Shown in pieces: positions 8,928-17,360 of a DNA stretch of 64,000 bases (positions are counted from its first letter, which is position 1; each line of letters starts with the position of its first letter). Under the pieces are notes generated by a model. That model searched no databases and was not told where the DNA came from. It saw only the letters and a program-made list of their open reading frames with translations. This DNA comes from an uncultured Alphaproteobacteria bacterium (GTDB lineage Bacteria > Pseudomonadota > Alphaproteobacteria > Rs-D84). The position numbers and the translations under genes were made by a program. Location: NCBI GenBank assembly GCA_944392815.1, contig CALXXY010000002.1, positions 124,001 to 188,000 of the forward strand. Direction: 5' to 3'.

Positions 8928-9794
8928 ATGAACTATATTGATATATTTTTAGAATCACTGTCTGCAGAACGTGGCCGCAGTCAAAAAACATTGGACAGTT
9001 ATGCGTCCGACCTGCGCCATGCAGACGAAAATCTACCCGGGGGACTGTTGGGTGCAACGGGCACGGATATTCAAAATTATTTATCAAATCTGAATGAACG
9101 CCCAACATCAATTGCCCGCCATGCCAGCGCCCTGCGCGGATTTTACAAATTTTTAATGCTGGAAAAAATCATTTCACAAAATCCTGCCGCCAACCTGGAA
9201 TTACCCAAACGTACCCAGTCATTACCAAAATGTTTATCATTACAGGAAATTGAATTGCTAATTTCGTCCGCGGGTGACGTTCATAATGCCACACGTCTGC
9301 GCGCCATGATGGAATTGGTATACGCATCAGGCCTGCGCGTGTCGGAATTATGCGAATTACCAATGACCGCAAACCTGGGGGATAAATTATTAATTCATGG
9401 CAAAGGTGCCAAGGAACGCATTGTTCCCATGCACGAACGCGCCCAATACGCCCTGCGGAAATGGTTGGAAATTCGTGGCGATGATAAATCAAAATATATA
9501 TTTCCAGGCCCCGGCAAAACGGGCCACATAACCCGCGATGGATTTTTCAAAATTCTGAAAAAATGCGCGGTATTGGCCGGCATCAACCCCGCCAGGGTCA
9601 GCCCCCACGTACTGCGCCATTCATTTGCGTCGCACCTGTTGGCGGGTGGTGCAAACCTGCGTGCAATACAAACCATGCTCGGGCACGAGGATATTTCCAC
9701 AACACAAATATACACCCACGTTTTACCGGATAAATTGCGTGAAACAGTTGTACAACATCACCCACTGGCACATATGGGGGACAATAATAAATGA
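8928..9794 (+). CDS. Tyrosine recombinase of the XerC/XerD type
   Basis: The 288-residue protein has an N-terminal SAM-like core-binding domain (1-85) and a catalytic domain carrying the tyrosine-recombinase set: Arg in YASGLRVSELCEL, Lys in HGKGAKER, HVLRHSFASHLL (HxxR), LGHEDISTTQIYTHV with the final His and the nucleophile Tyr. Length and motifs match Xer recombinases that resolve chromosome dimers at dif, rather than phage integrases. Whether it is XerC or XerD is uncertain. The start at 8928 (MNYIDIF) is chosen over a TTG at 8904, which would overlap the upstream small gene. FtsK, its partner, starts at the left end of the window. Confidence 0.92.
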   Translation: MNYIDIFLESLSAERGRSQKTLDSYASDLRHADENLPGGLLGATGTDIQNYLSNLNERPTSIARHASALRGFYKFLMLEKIISQNPAANLELPKRTQSLPKCLSLQEIELLISSAGDVHNATRLRAMMELVYASGLRVSELCELPMTANLGDKLLIHGKGAKERIVPMHERAQYALRKWLEIRGDDKSKYIFPGPGKTGHITRDGFFKILKKCAVLAGINPARVSPHVLRHSFASHLLAGGANLRAIQTMLGHEDISTTQIYTHVLPDKLRETVVQHHPLAHMGDNNK

Positions 9795-10300
9795 TAAAAA
9801 AATGTGATCACCCTGGCTGCAACAAAGCCGGCACCTGTCGTGCACCCAAAACGCGCGATTTGCGTGAATATTGGTGGTTTTGTCGTGAACATGCCGCCGA
9901 ATATAACAAGAATTGGAATTATTACGCCGGCATGACCCCAGACGAAATAGAAGAAGATTGGGAACGCCAAACGTTTGGCGCGCCCCTGCGCGATAAAAAT
10001 CAGGTCGAATCCGATCAACGCGATTATATAAAATTTTTGAACGATTTTATCACAGGCCGCGATACATTTGACCGCGCACCCGCACGACGCAATACCCTGC
10101 CCGGTCGCGTGACAGCGGCATTGAATGCGTTGGAATTACCGATAACCGCATCATGGCGTGAAATTTCGGCACGATATCGCGCATTGGCCAAACGCCACCA
10201 CCCAGATACCACAACCGGTGACAAAACCGCAGCCGCGAAACAATTTACAAAAATCACCGACGCATATAACGTGTTAAAAAAACATTTCGGCAAAAAATAA
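9791..10300 (+). CDS. J-domain protein with N-terminal Cys-rich segment
   Basis: The 169-residue protein begins CDHPGCNKAGTCRAPK, a short cysteine cluster, then an aromatic segment (YWWFCREHAAEYNKNWNYY). It ends with a J domain (about 108-166) containing the KRHHPD tripeptide motif that stimulates DnaK. This layout is common in alphaproteobacteria. It lacks the Gly/Phe and zinc-finger regions of DnaJ proper, so it is a specialised DnaK co-chaperone with unknown clients. The ATG overlaps the recombinase stop by 4 bases (ATGA), indicating translational coupling. Confidence 0.9.
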   Translation: MIKKCDHPGCNKAGTCRAPKTRDLREYWWFCREHAAEYNKNWNYYAGMTPDEIEEDWERQTFGAPLRDKNQVESDQRDYIKFLNDFITGRDTFDRAPARRNTLPGRVTAALNALELPITASWREISARYRALAKRHHPDTTTGDKTAAAKQFTKITDAYNVLKKHFGKK

Positions 10301-10319
10301 TCAAGAAATACTGAAGTCG

Positions 10320-10490
10320 GATTTATAAATTAATTTGATGCAGAGAGTATTATAAATCAATTAGAATTGTGCAGATACGCGTGATTTGACGCAGGGAGTG
10401 TTATAAATCAATTAGAACCGCGCAGATGCGCCGCGGTTGGCGTCGGGAACGTACAGAAGCTACGTGACCAAAGCCAACCGCAAGCAGATG
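10320..10490. repeat. Imperfect 51-bp direct repeats with alternative hairpins downstream of trxB
   Basis: Two copies of a unit GA(T/C)GCAG(A/G)GAGT(A/G)TTATAAATCAATTAGAA start at about 10337 and 10388 (period 51), after a partial third copy. The motif GCAGAT(A/G)CG recurs at 10371, 10422 and 10484. Two stems compete for the same bases: AACCGCG/CGCGGTT (10416-10438) and the 9-bp GCGGTTGGC/GCCAACCGC (10433-10481). The region lies between the convergent J-domain gene and trxB and may hold the trxB 3' end or an RNA element. No gene is seen. Confidence 0.6.
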
Positions 10491-10495
10491 CGTGG

Positions 10496-11401
10496 TTATA
10501 ATTGATTTAGGTAGGCGATGGCGTCCATGGCCGCACTACACCCTGTCCCGACAGCCGTCGCGATTTGCATTTTTATATCCGATTCGACGTCACCGGCAAC
10601 AAACATGCCACGGGGCAAAGATGATGGGGATAAACGTCCCATGTTATCACGGGGAACATCTTCGGACAGGTAATCGGTGTTGGCCTCGTGCCCGATGGCA
10701 ACGAATAAACCGTCGCAGATGATTTCATCGTCGTCAGTGGTGGTGATAACCAAACGTTCATCATCACGTTTGACAATTTTTTTCAAATCTGTGTTGAACA
10801 GACATTCGATGTTTTCACGTTCGGCCACACGATTGCGCAGGACGGCCTCGGCCCGGGTGAATGCACCTTTGCGATAAACAATTTTCACACTGCGGGCGAT
10901 ATCAGCCAGATACAAAGCGTCGTTTAATGCGGAATTCCCGCCCCCCATAACAACGACATCTTTTTCAGAAAAGAAAAATCCATCACAGGTTGCGCAATAC
11001 GACACACCTTTGCCGAATAATTCACGCGCGCCTTCTATTTGTAATTTACGCGGGGACGCCCCAGTTGCGATAATAACAGTTTTGCCAACATAGCGGTTAT
11101 CATCGTCGCACAGGATATTAAATCCCGTTTCTGCATCACCAGCAATACTTTTGGCGGACACAAATTTAATTTCTGCGCCAAACGATTCGGCCTGTTTTTT
11201 CATAAATTCGGACAATTCCAAACCACTGCCGGCCCACCCCGGATAGTTTTCCAGCACGGCGATTCCGGCCGTCTGTCCCCCCAGGGTATCGCCCCCCAGA
11301 ACCAAAGTTTTTTTCCCGCCACGTGCACAATACAGCGCGGCCGTCAGCCCAGCCGGTCCAGACCCCAAAATTAAAACGTCATACATAACTATATCGGTCA
11401 T
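10496..11401 (-). CDS. trxB: Thioredoxin reductase
   Basis: This 301-residue flavoprotein has the FAD-binding GSGPAG motif (about 13-18), an NADPH-binding GGGNSA motif (about 153-158), the redox-active CATC (about 136-139) and the C-terminal FAD motif VAGDVESD. It transfers electrons from NADPH to thioredoxin. A Shine-Dalgarno (AGGAGA) lies 8 bases before the ATG. The gene stands alone between two intergenic regions and is convergent with the J-domain gene. Confidence 0.96.
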   Translation of the reverse strand: MTDIVMYDVLILGSGPAGLTAALYCARGGKKTLVLGGDTLGGQTAGIAVLENYPGWAGSGLELSEFMKKQAESFGAEIKFVSAKSIAGDAETGFNILCDDDNRYVGKTVIIATGASPRKLQIEGARELFGKGVSYCATCDGFFFSEKDVVVMGGGNSALNDALYLADIARSVKIVYRKGAFTRAEAVLRNRVAERENIECLFNTDLKKIVKRDDERLVITTTDDDEIICDGLFVAIGHEANTDYLSEDVPRDNMGRLSPSSLPRGMFVAGDVESDIKMQIATAVGTGCSAAMDAIAYLNQL

Positions 11402-11653
11402 ATTTAATTCTCCTGAATAAAGTATGAATTATTTCTGGCACAGAATAACATAATTGGGCACCGCGCGCAAATAATTTCGCGCTGGCATAAAAATGTTGAT
11501 TTTTTTGCGCATTCGCAATAAAATTTCAACGTTATGATGATTAAATTTATATCTTTGTACGTGTCACAGTCCCCTTTTGGGGTGCGGTTTTAATTTATTT
11601 TTCATTTAATACACATATAATATATACAAACATATAAAATACAGGACAAAGTT
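11402..11653. other. Intergenic region between divergent trxB and serS
   Basis: This 252-base gap holds no convincing gene. A TATAAT at 11616-11621 is a likely -10 for serS, followed by an AGGA ribosome site. A small stem, CCCC-TTTT-GGGG, at about 11572-11583 is followed by a T-rich run, but no plus-strand gene precedes it. I looked for a T-box sequence here, because aspS has one, and found none. Confidence 0.5.
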
Positions 11654-12934
11654 ATGCTAGACATCAGATTTATTCGTGAAAACCCAGACGCAGTAAAAAA
11701 CGCCTGTCGGGTCAAGGGATTCGATGACAACGTTGATAAAATTTTGGAATTGGACGCGCGCGTGCGCGAATTAAAAACAGTCACCCAAAATATGACGGCT
11801 GAAAAAAACAAAATCACACGTGAAATTCCAACCGCCGTGGACAAAGCGCCATTAATTGCAAAATCCAAACAAATTGGCGACGAAATCGCGGCTGATTTGG
11901 CTGAATTGGCCGAAAAAGAGGCATTATTAACAGATTTACTGCACCGCGTTCCACAAATCCCAGACGCATCGGCCCCGATTGGCCCAGACGATTCGTACAA
12001 TGTCGAAATTCGCCGTGTTGGCACGCCACCGAAATTTGATTTCACCCCACGTGCCCAGTGGGATTTGTTGGATATGAACGGTTGGTGGGCACCAGAAAAA
12101 ATTGCCAAAATTTGTGGCACACGCACATATTGCCTGATTGGTGAAGCAGCCGAATTACAATTGGCAATTGAAACATATGTTATCCAAAAATTAATTTCGC
12201 GCGGATTTACATTTATCGAATGCCCATCTATTACAAAACCGCAAACGATTTTTGACGCAGGCCATTTCATGGGCGCGGATTTATCCGTCATGAATAACGA
12301 CGTATTCATGTTAACCGGCACAGACAGATGTTTGGCCGGGACTGCAGAAATCATTTTGAATTCGCTGCACAGCGGTGAAATTTTATCCGAAAACGATTTG
12401 CCAATAAAATACGCTGGATTTTCGCCCTGCTTCCGCAAAGAGGCCGGCGCCGCAGGCCGCGACACACGCGGACTGGCCCGATTCCATCAGTTTAACAAGG
12501 TTGAACAATACGTATTTTGCACACCTGAACAAAGCGACGAAATGCATGAATTGTTATTGAATAACCTGTGCGACGTTATGGCAGATTTGGAATTACCATA
12601 CCGCGTAATTGCAAATTCTACGGGCGACATGGGATTCAACAAAGTAAAAATGAACGATGTCGAGGCCTGGGTTCCATCTGAAAATTCGTACAAAGAAGTT
12701 GGCAGTTGTTCGTCCATCGGCACATTCCAGGCGCGTCGCACAAACACCCGCTATCGTGAAAACAAAACGAACGAGGTTAAATTCTGCGCCACATTAAACA
12801 ACACCGGTATCGCCGTGCCGCGTGCATTGGTACCATTTTTGGAAAATCATCAAAACGCAGACGGCAGTGTAAATATCCCAGAAAAACTGCAGCCGTTAAT
12901 GGGTGGCCGCAAAAAAATCGGTGGAAAACACTAA
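11654..12934 (+). CDS. serS: Seryl-tRNA synthetase
   Basis: The 426-residue protein has the N-terminal tRNA-binding coiled coil (about 27-100) and the class II catalytic core. Motif 2 reads FRKEAGAAGRDTRGLARFHQF and motif 3 has the conserved Arg in GIAVPRALVPFLE. It charges tRNA-Ser. The last 98 bases, including the stop, recur at 13724-13821 with two synonymous differences, as part of a recombination mosaic. The intact copy is this one. A hairpin terminator directly follows the stop. Confidence 0.97.
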   Translation: MLDIRFIRENPDAVKNACRVKGFDDNVDKILELDARVRELKTVTQNMTAEKNKITREIPTAVDKAPLIAKSKQIGDEIAADLAELAEKEALLTDLLHRVPQIPDASAPIGPDDSYNVEIRRVGTPPKFDFTPRAQWDLLDMNGWWAPEKIAKICGTRTYCLIGEAAELQLAIETYVIQKLISRGFTFIECPSITKPQTIFDAGHFMGADLSVMNNDVFMLTGTDRCLAGTAEIILNSLHSGEILSENDLPIKYAGFSPCFRKEAGAAGRDTRGLARFHQFNKVEQYVFCTPEQSDEMHELLLNNLCDVMADLELPYRVIANSTGDMGFNKVKMNDVEAWVPSENSYKEVGSCSSIGTFQARRTNTRYRENKTNEVKFCATLNNTGIAVPRALVPFLENHQNADGSVNIPEKLQPLMGGRKKIGGKH

Positions 12935-12958
12935 AAAACCGGCAAATGCCGGTTTTTT
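12933..12958. terminator. Terminator shared by serS and the facing hypothetical gene
   Basis: The stem AACCGGC/GCCGGTT with an AAAT loop is flanked by A-runs on the left and T-runs on the right, so it can stop transcription from both sides. It separates serS (plus) from the gene at 12960 (minus). A near-copy follows the serS fragment at 13822. Confidence 0.85.
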
Positions 12959-12959
12959 A

Positions 12960-13406
12960 TCATCTTTGTTTTTCTGATTTTATCGCGAATTTTTTTGCAG
13001 ACAGCAACGGGAAATAAAAATCCTTTAAAATATTTGTTGTGTTTCTGTATTTAATCGCCTTTAAGGAATTTAACAACGTCTGTTGTGCTTCTGCACGATA
13101 CCAATCATATTCGTTATACAGGTTTTCCATTGAATTGACAACCGCACTGTACATCAGATATACACGATTGTCGTCCGTACCGGCCGGCATAAATGCATCA
13201 ACCAAATCCATCGGTTCCAAGCCCGCCTTTACACGCACATCATAATCCCCGAACATTTTCGGATTTGCGGCAACACGTGAAACCACGGAAATCGCGTCAT
13301 TTATTCTTTTCAGTGCAATCTGGTCATTGGCGCGTAAACGCTGTTTTTCCAAGAACTTTATGCACTCGGCAAAAAACTGTTGCAATGTCGCATCATAATC
13401 AATCAT
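12960..13406 (-). CDS. Hypothetical helical protein, variable gene 1 of the serS-typA interval
   Basis: I do not recognise this 148-residue protein. It is largely helical, with basic N-terminal helices (FFAECIKFLEKQRLR), no signal peptide and no membrane span, so it is probably cytoplasmic. The ATG at 13406 is preferred because an AGGGAG ribosome site lies 9 bases upstream. The longer frame from 13445 would run through it. The gene sits between serS and a truncated second copy of typA. The gene in the equivalent place of the second copy (13848-14414) shows no visible similarity, so the two occupy the same slot but are not paralogues. Confidence 0.65.
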   Translation of the reverse strand: MIDYDATLQQFFAECIKFLEKQRLRANDQIALKRINDAISVVSRVAANPKMFGDYDVRVKAGLEPMDLVDAFMPAGTDDNRVYLMYSAVVNSMENLYNEYDWYRAEAQQTLLNSLKAIKYRNTTNILKDFYFPLLSAKKFAIKSEKQR

Positions 13407-13477
13407 TTTATTACTCCCTGTAATTACACACAGTATTATAGACAAACATAAAAATATGTCAATATTTTATATATAAT

Positions 13478-13506
13478 TTGTTGAAAATGCAAAATTATAG
13501 TACAAT
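13478..13506 (+). promoter_or_regulatory. Duplicate typA promoter before the chimeric fragment
   Basis: TTGTTG (13478-13483) is followed after 17 bases by TACAAT (13501-13506). The block, including the upstream ATGTCAATATTT stretch and the TTATAGTA sequence before the -10, clearly resembles the real typA promoter at 14490-14518. Transcription of the chimeric fragment is therefore possible. Confidence 0.6.
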
Positions 13507-13547
13507 CTATTGTTTGCGAAAAAATTATTATACAGGGCATTAAAACT

Positions 13548-13821
13548 ATGGTTATAAAAATCAGAAACATTGCAATTATTGCGCACGTTGACCACGGAAA
13601 AACGACGCTGGTTGATAATATGTTGAAACAATCCGGCACATTCCGCGAAAATGAAAAGGTTGCCGACCGCGTCATGGACAGCGGCGATATAGAACGCGAA
13701 CGCGGCGTTACTATTTCAGCAAATTTTGGAAAATCATCAAAACGCAGACGGCAGTGTAAATATCCCAGAAAAACTGCAGCCATTAATGGGTGGCCGCAAA
13801 AAAATCGGTGGAAAACATTAA
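13548..13821 (+). pseudogene. Chimera: 5' end of a second typA joined to 3' end of a second serS
   Basis: Bases 13569-13723 match typA 14590-14744 at 152 of 155 positions and keep the G1 motif [10 protein letters not shown]. At 13724 the sequence switches abruptly to the serS tail, matching 12837-12934 at 96 of 98 positions, with a duplicate terminator after it. The serS part is out of frame with the typA part, so the product would be about 58 TypA residues plus a junk tail and lacks almost all of the GTPase. Nearly all differences from the intact copies are synonymous. This suggests two alleles that diverged while functional and were then joined. A simple recent tandem duplication fits less well. 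Confidence 0.9.
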
Positions 13822-13848
13822 TAAAAAAACCGGCATTTGCCGGTTTTT
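13822..13848. terminator. Duplicate serS-type terminator
   Basis: The stem AACCGGC/GCCGGTT with an ATTT loop is flanked by A- and T-runs. It is the counterpart of the terminator at 12933 and belongs to the copied serS tail. It also serves the facing minus-strand gene that ends at 13848. Confidence 0.8.
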
Positions 13849-14414
13849 TATTTCTGACGATTAACACGCACCAATGTCATAATGCCACGCTTTACCTGCA
13901 TCACAGGTTTCATAGCATTGTTAAATTGCGCGATTTTTTTCGCCTGATTTGATACGCGTTCAGCCAATTTGATAATTTTGTTTGCACTTTGCGCAGCGAT
14001 AAAATCAGATGCCGCTTTGTTATCTGTACGCTTATATTCCCATTTTTGCACCAATGAACAAAAATAGAAAAAATCAGAACTTGTTTTTGCATCAAACGCG
14101 CCAGGCACATTGTTCAACACCATAATTGTTGGATCCGGCACAATGTAAAACGCATAGTTGGCACCAACGCCCTTTTCCCTGGCAAAAGAATTTGCACGCC
14201 ACAACCAATCTTCTTCTGTCGCGGCCCGCGAAAAATATTCAGCCGGATTACGTGCAACACCCCCCAAATACACCAACGCGCGCGCCGCAGCCACACGTTC
14301 ACCATGCGCCATTTTGGCCCAATTACGCGCGATTTGTGCACGTGCAATACCGTGATATGCGGCAAACCCATTGCGAATCGCCGTATGAACTTCTTGTTCT
14401 TTAAATTCTTTCAT
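13848..14414 (-). CDS. Hypothetical protein, variable gene 2 of the serS-typA interval
   Basis: This 188-residue protein is not recognised. It is basic and helical, with an Ala/Arg-rich N-terminal half (for example [17 protein letters not shown]) and a C-terminal helical Lys/Asn-rich half ending in [15 protein letters not shown]. No signal peptide, membrane span or catalytic motif is visible. An AAGGA ribosome site lies 9 bases before the ATG. It occupies the same position relative to its serS tail and typA head as the gene at 12960-13406, but the two proteins do not resemble each other. It is therefore likely a different cargo gene brought in with a homologous flank. Confidence 0.65.
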   Translation of the reverse strand: MKEFKEQEVHTAIRNGFAAYHGIARAQIARNWAKMAHGERVAAARALVYLGGVARNPAEYFSRAATEEDWLWRANSFAREKGVGANYAFYIVPDPTIMVLNNVPGAFDAKTSSDFFYFCSLVQKWEYKRTDNKAASDFIAAQSANKIIKLAERVSNQAKKIAQFNNAMKPVMQVKRGIMTLVRVNRQK

Positions 14415-14489
14415 AATAATATGTCCTTGTTTTTTAACCCCTATACATATAACACAAAAATAAAAAATGTCAATATTTTTTACAGATAT

Positions 14490-14518
14490 TTGTTGAAAAT
14501 TTCATTTTATAGTATAAT
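14490..14518 (+). promoter_or_regulatory. typA promoter
   Basis: TTGTTG (14490-14495) and TATAAT (14513-14518) are separated by 17 bases and lie about 50 bases before the typA start. An AGGA ribosome site lies just before the ATG. The same layout occurs in the duplicate at 13478-13506. Confidence 0.6.
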
Positions 14519-14568
14519 CTATGGACTACGAAATTTTTAGCACAAAATACAAACAGGACACATAAATA

Positions 14569-16407
14569 ATGACTATGAAAATTCGCAATATTGCAATTAT
14601 TGCACACGTTGACCACGGAAAAACGACGCTGGTTGATAATATGTTGAAACAATCCGGCACATTCCGCGAAAATGAAAAGGTTGCCGACCGCGTCATGGAC
14701 AGCGGCGATATAGAACGCGAACGCGGCATTACTATTTCGGCAAAACCGACCGCGATTCAATGGAACGATTATAAAATCAATATCGTGGACACCCCGGGTC
14801 ACGCCGATTTTGGCGGCGAAGTGGAACGTATTTTATCCATGGTTGACGGCGTTGTGTTATTGGTCGATGCGGCCGAAGGCCCACTGCCCCAAACCAAATT
14901 TGTATTGTCCAAGGCATTAAAACTGGGGCTGCGCCCGATTGTGTGCATTAATAAAATCGACAGATCTGACGCCCGCCCGGACGAGGTTTTAAACGAAACA
15001 TTCGACCTGTTTGATAAATTGGGCGCAACCGATTCGCAATTGGATTTTCCATACCTGTTTGCATGTGGCCGCGATGGTTGGGCTGTGCGTAATTTAACCG
15101 ATGAACACAAAGATTTAACCCCGCTGTTTCAATTAATCATAGACCACGTCCCTGCCCCTGACTGCAACGGCACACGTTGTCAAATCGACGCGCCATTTTC
15201 TATGTTGGCCACCACGCTAGAGGCCGACCCCTATGTAGGACGCATTTTAACCGGCAAAATCGAATCGGGCACGGTTCGCGTTGGCCAAACTGTCAAAGCC
15301 ATCAATATGCGTGGCGAATTGGTCGAATCAACAAAAATCACAAAAATAATCGAACACCGCGGCATTGAAAAAGTATCCCTGGATTCAGCGTCCGCCGGCG
15401 ACATCGTTGTGGTTGCCGGATTTTCGCGCGCAACCGTGGCAGACACCCTGTGTGCGCCAGACGTCACCGAACCAATTCCGGCCATGCCAATTGATCCGCC
15501 AACCCTGACCATGACGTTTTTTGTAAACACATCGCCATTGGCGGGCCAATCGGGCAAAAAATTAACATCACGTATGATTGGCGAACGCCTGTTCAAAGAG
15601 GCCGAAACCAACATCGCCCTGCGCGTGACACAAAGTGCAAACAACGAATCGTTCGAAGTATCCGGCCGTGGTGAATTACAATTGGGTATTTTAATCGAAA
15701 CAATGCGCCGCGAGGGATTTGAATTAAGCGTATCCCGCCCACGCGTTGTTATGCAGGACGGCCCAAATGGTGAAAAACTGGAACCAATCGAAGAAGTCGT
15801 CATCGACGTAGACGACGAATTTTCTGGTGTTGTTATTGAAAAAATGACCAAGCGCAAAGCGCAAATCACAGAAATGAAATCGTCTGGCGGCGGCAAAACC
15901 CGCATAGTATTTTCCGCCCCATCGCGCGGATTAATCGGATATCTGTCCGAATTCCGCACAGACACGCGTGGCACGGGCATAATGAACCGCGTCTTTTCTG
16001 GATACGAACCGTATCGCGGCCCGATTTCACAATATCGCCCAGGCGTGTTGGTATCAATGGAAAGTGGCGTGACAACAACATACGCCCTGCATAATTTGGA
16101 ACCACGTGGTGTGCTGTTTGTCGGCCCACAAACCGAAGTATATTCCGGCATGATTGTTGGCGAACACAGCAAAGAAAATGATTTAGAGGTCAACCCAGTC
16201 CGTGGCAAAGAATTAACAAACGTCCGTTCCGTCACGGCCGACGAAAAATTATTCCTGGCCCCGCCACGTAAAATATCATTGGAAGAAGCCCTGTCCTATA
16301 TCCAGGACGACGAATTGGTCGAAGTCACCCCCGCAACGATTCGTCTGCGCAAAAAAGAATTGGACAGCAACATTCGCAAAAAAACACGGAAAAACACGGA
16401 AATTTAA
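14569..16407 (+). CDS. typA: Ribosome-associated GTPase TypA/BipA
   Basis: The 612-residue translational GTPase has [10 protein letters not shown] (G1), RGITIS (G2), DTPGHADFGGEV (G3) and NKIDRSDA (G4) in the first 140 residues. EF-G-like domains follow, with the TypA-specific C-terminal domain (around residue 480 onward, RPGVLVSMESG and QTEVYSGMIVGEH). It binds the 70S ribosome and helps large-subunit assembly and stress growth. The first 155 or so bases after codon 8 are nearly identical to the fragment at 13569-13723. A terminator follows. Confidence 0.97.
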   Translation: MTMKIRNIAIIAHVDHGKTTLVDNMLKQSGTFRENEKVADRVMDSGDIERERGITISAKPTAIQWNDYKINIVDTPGHADFGGEVERILSMVDGVVLLVDAAEGPLPQTKFVLSKALKLGLRPIVCINKIDRSDARPDEVLNETFDLFDKLGATDSQLDFPYLFACGRDGWAVRNLTDEHKDLTPLFQLIIDHVPAPDCNGTRCQIDAPFSMLATTLEADPYVGRILTGKIESGTVRVGQTVKAINMRGELVESTKITKIIEHRGIEKVSLDSASAGDIVVVAGFSRATVADTLCAPDVTEPIPAMPIDPPTLTMTFFVNTSPLAGQSGKKLTSRMIGERLFKEAETNIALRVTQSANNESFEVSGRGELQLGILIETMRREGFELSVSRPRVVMQDGPNGEKLEPIEEVVIDVDDEFSGVVIEKMTKRKAQITEMKSSGGGKTRIVFSAPSRGLIGYLSEFRTDTRGTGIMNRVFSGYEPYRGPISQYRPGVLVSMESGVTTTYALHNLEPRGVLFVGPQTEVYSGMIVGEHSKENDLEVNPVRGKELTNVRSVTADEKLFLAPPRKISLEEALSYIQDDELVEVTPATIRLRKKELDSNIRKKTRKNTEI

Positions 16408-16415
16408 TTCCGCAC

Positions 16416-16446
16416 ACGACCTGTTCGCCACAGGTCGTTTTTCTTT
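16416..16446 (+). terminator. typA terminator
   Basis: The 9-bp stem ACGACCTGT/ACAGGTCGT with a 5-base loop is followed by a T-rich run (TTTTTCTTTT). It lies 8 bases after the typA stop. Confidence 0.9.
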
Positions 16447-16499
16447 TCCCGCCCCACCCCCTTGCAAAAAATTAAAAATCTGTAAAAATTATAATGAAT

Positions 16500-17360
16500 A
16501 TGAAAAAAAATTCTACTAACAAACGATTATTTTTAATGGCCGGATACAGTGCACAGCAAATTGTGGACACGGCCCTGATTTACATGGTGCGCGCTTTGGC
16601 CGAATGCGGCGACGTTGTGCTGTTCATGGACAGTGATGTTCCAAACAGCGAACTGGCCAAAATTTCAAAATACACTGTTTACGCAAACGCGAAACGCCAT
16701 GGCGAATATGATTTTGGGTCGTACAAGCGTGCATACACATACGCGCGCGATACAGGCATTTTAAAAAATTATGAATTTGTATATTTAATAAACGATTCGG
16801 TATACGGACCATTGTATCCAATCGCGCCATATTTTGAAAAAATGGAATCGTTTAATACACCGGCATTCGGATTGGTGTGGCACCCACACAAAACGTCACC
16901 ACATATTCAATCGTGGCTTATTGGAATGCGCCCAGATGTATTTTTATCCCCATGGTTTGATGAATTCATAACGTCCGTCACACACCAGGTGGACAAAGGA
17001 ACCGTCACATACCTGTACGAACGCGGATTCACCCGCCAATTGGAAACACGCAATATCCCGTGGCGCTGCACGTTTGCCGCCCCTGGTCGCAGCATTTACA
17101 ACAAAATAAAAAAATTTTATCGCATGGGATTGCCTTTTATGAAAAAATGCGCGTTCACACGACACAACGGCCGATTGGGCGGACAGATTTTATATGTTTT
17201 AAACCACATATCACCCGACGCCCGCGATTCGTTTTTGTCCGCCGCACGTGCGACATATGGTGACAAATACATAACATGGCTGTTGACGCGAAATCCATTT
17301 AAAATATGGTTGCGAAACATAAAATATTTCACTCACAAAATTTGCACAGAAAAACTATGA
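16500..17360 (+). CDS. Rhamnan synthesis protein F (RgpF)-like glycosyltransferase
   Basis: The protein shows the RgpF pattern: LFLMAGYSAQQIVDTALIYM near the start, RHGEYDFGSYKRAY (about 66-79), LINDSVYGPLYPI, and an IQSWLIGM segment near 140. RgpF proteins transfer sugars such as rhamnose to cell-surface polysaccharides. The acceptor here is unknown. The start is placed at the second ATG (16500) because the first one (16494) overlaps a TATAAT -10 at 16490-16495. The start of the next gene overlaps its stop by 4 bases. Confidence 0.82.
   Translation: MKKNSTNKRLFLMAGYSAQQIVDTALIYMVRALAECGDVVLFMDSDVPNSELAKISKYTVYANAKRHGEYDFGSYKRAYTYARDTGILKNYEFVYLINDSVYGPLYPIAPYFEKMESFNTPAFGLVWHPHKTSPHIQSWLIGMRPDVFLSPWFDEFITSVTHQVDKGTVTYLYERGFTRQLETRNIPWRCTFAAPGRSIYNKIKKFYRMGLPFMKKCAFTRHNGRLGGQILYVLNHISPDARDSFLSAARATYGDKYITWLLTRNPFKIWLRNIKYFTHKICTEKL

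Noticed and set aside
11402..11653. A possible T-box or other leader before serS
   Set aside because: No AGGGTGG-type sequence or antiterminator could be found; only a short CCCC/GGGG stem is present.
13548..13952. A 134-codon frame starting like TypA
   Set aside because: It has only the first 58 TypA residues and then reads the serS tail in the wrong frame, so it is a chimeric remnant and not a small GTPase gene.
14569..16407. The second typA promoter as evidence for two TypA proteins
   Set aside because: Only one complete typA frame exists; the other is truncated after about 58 residues.
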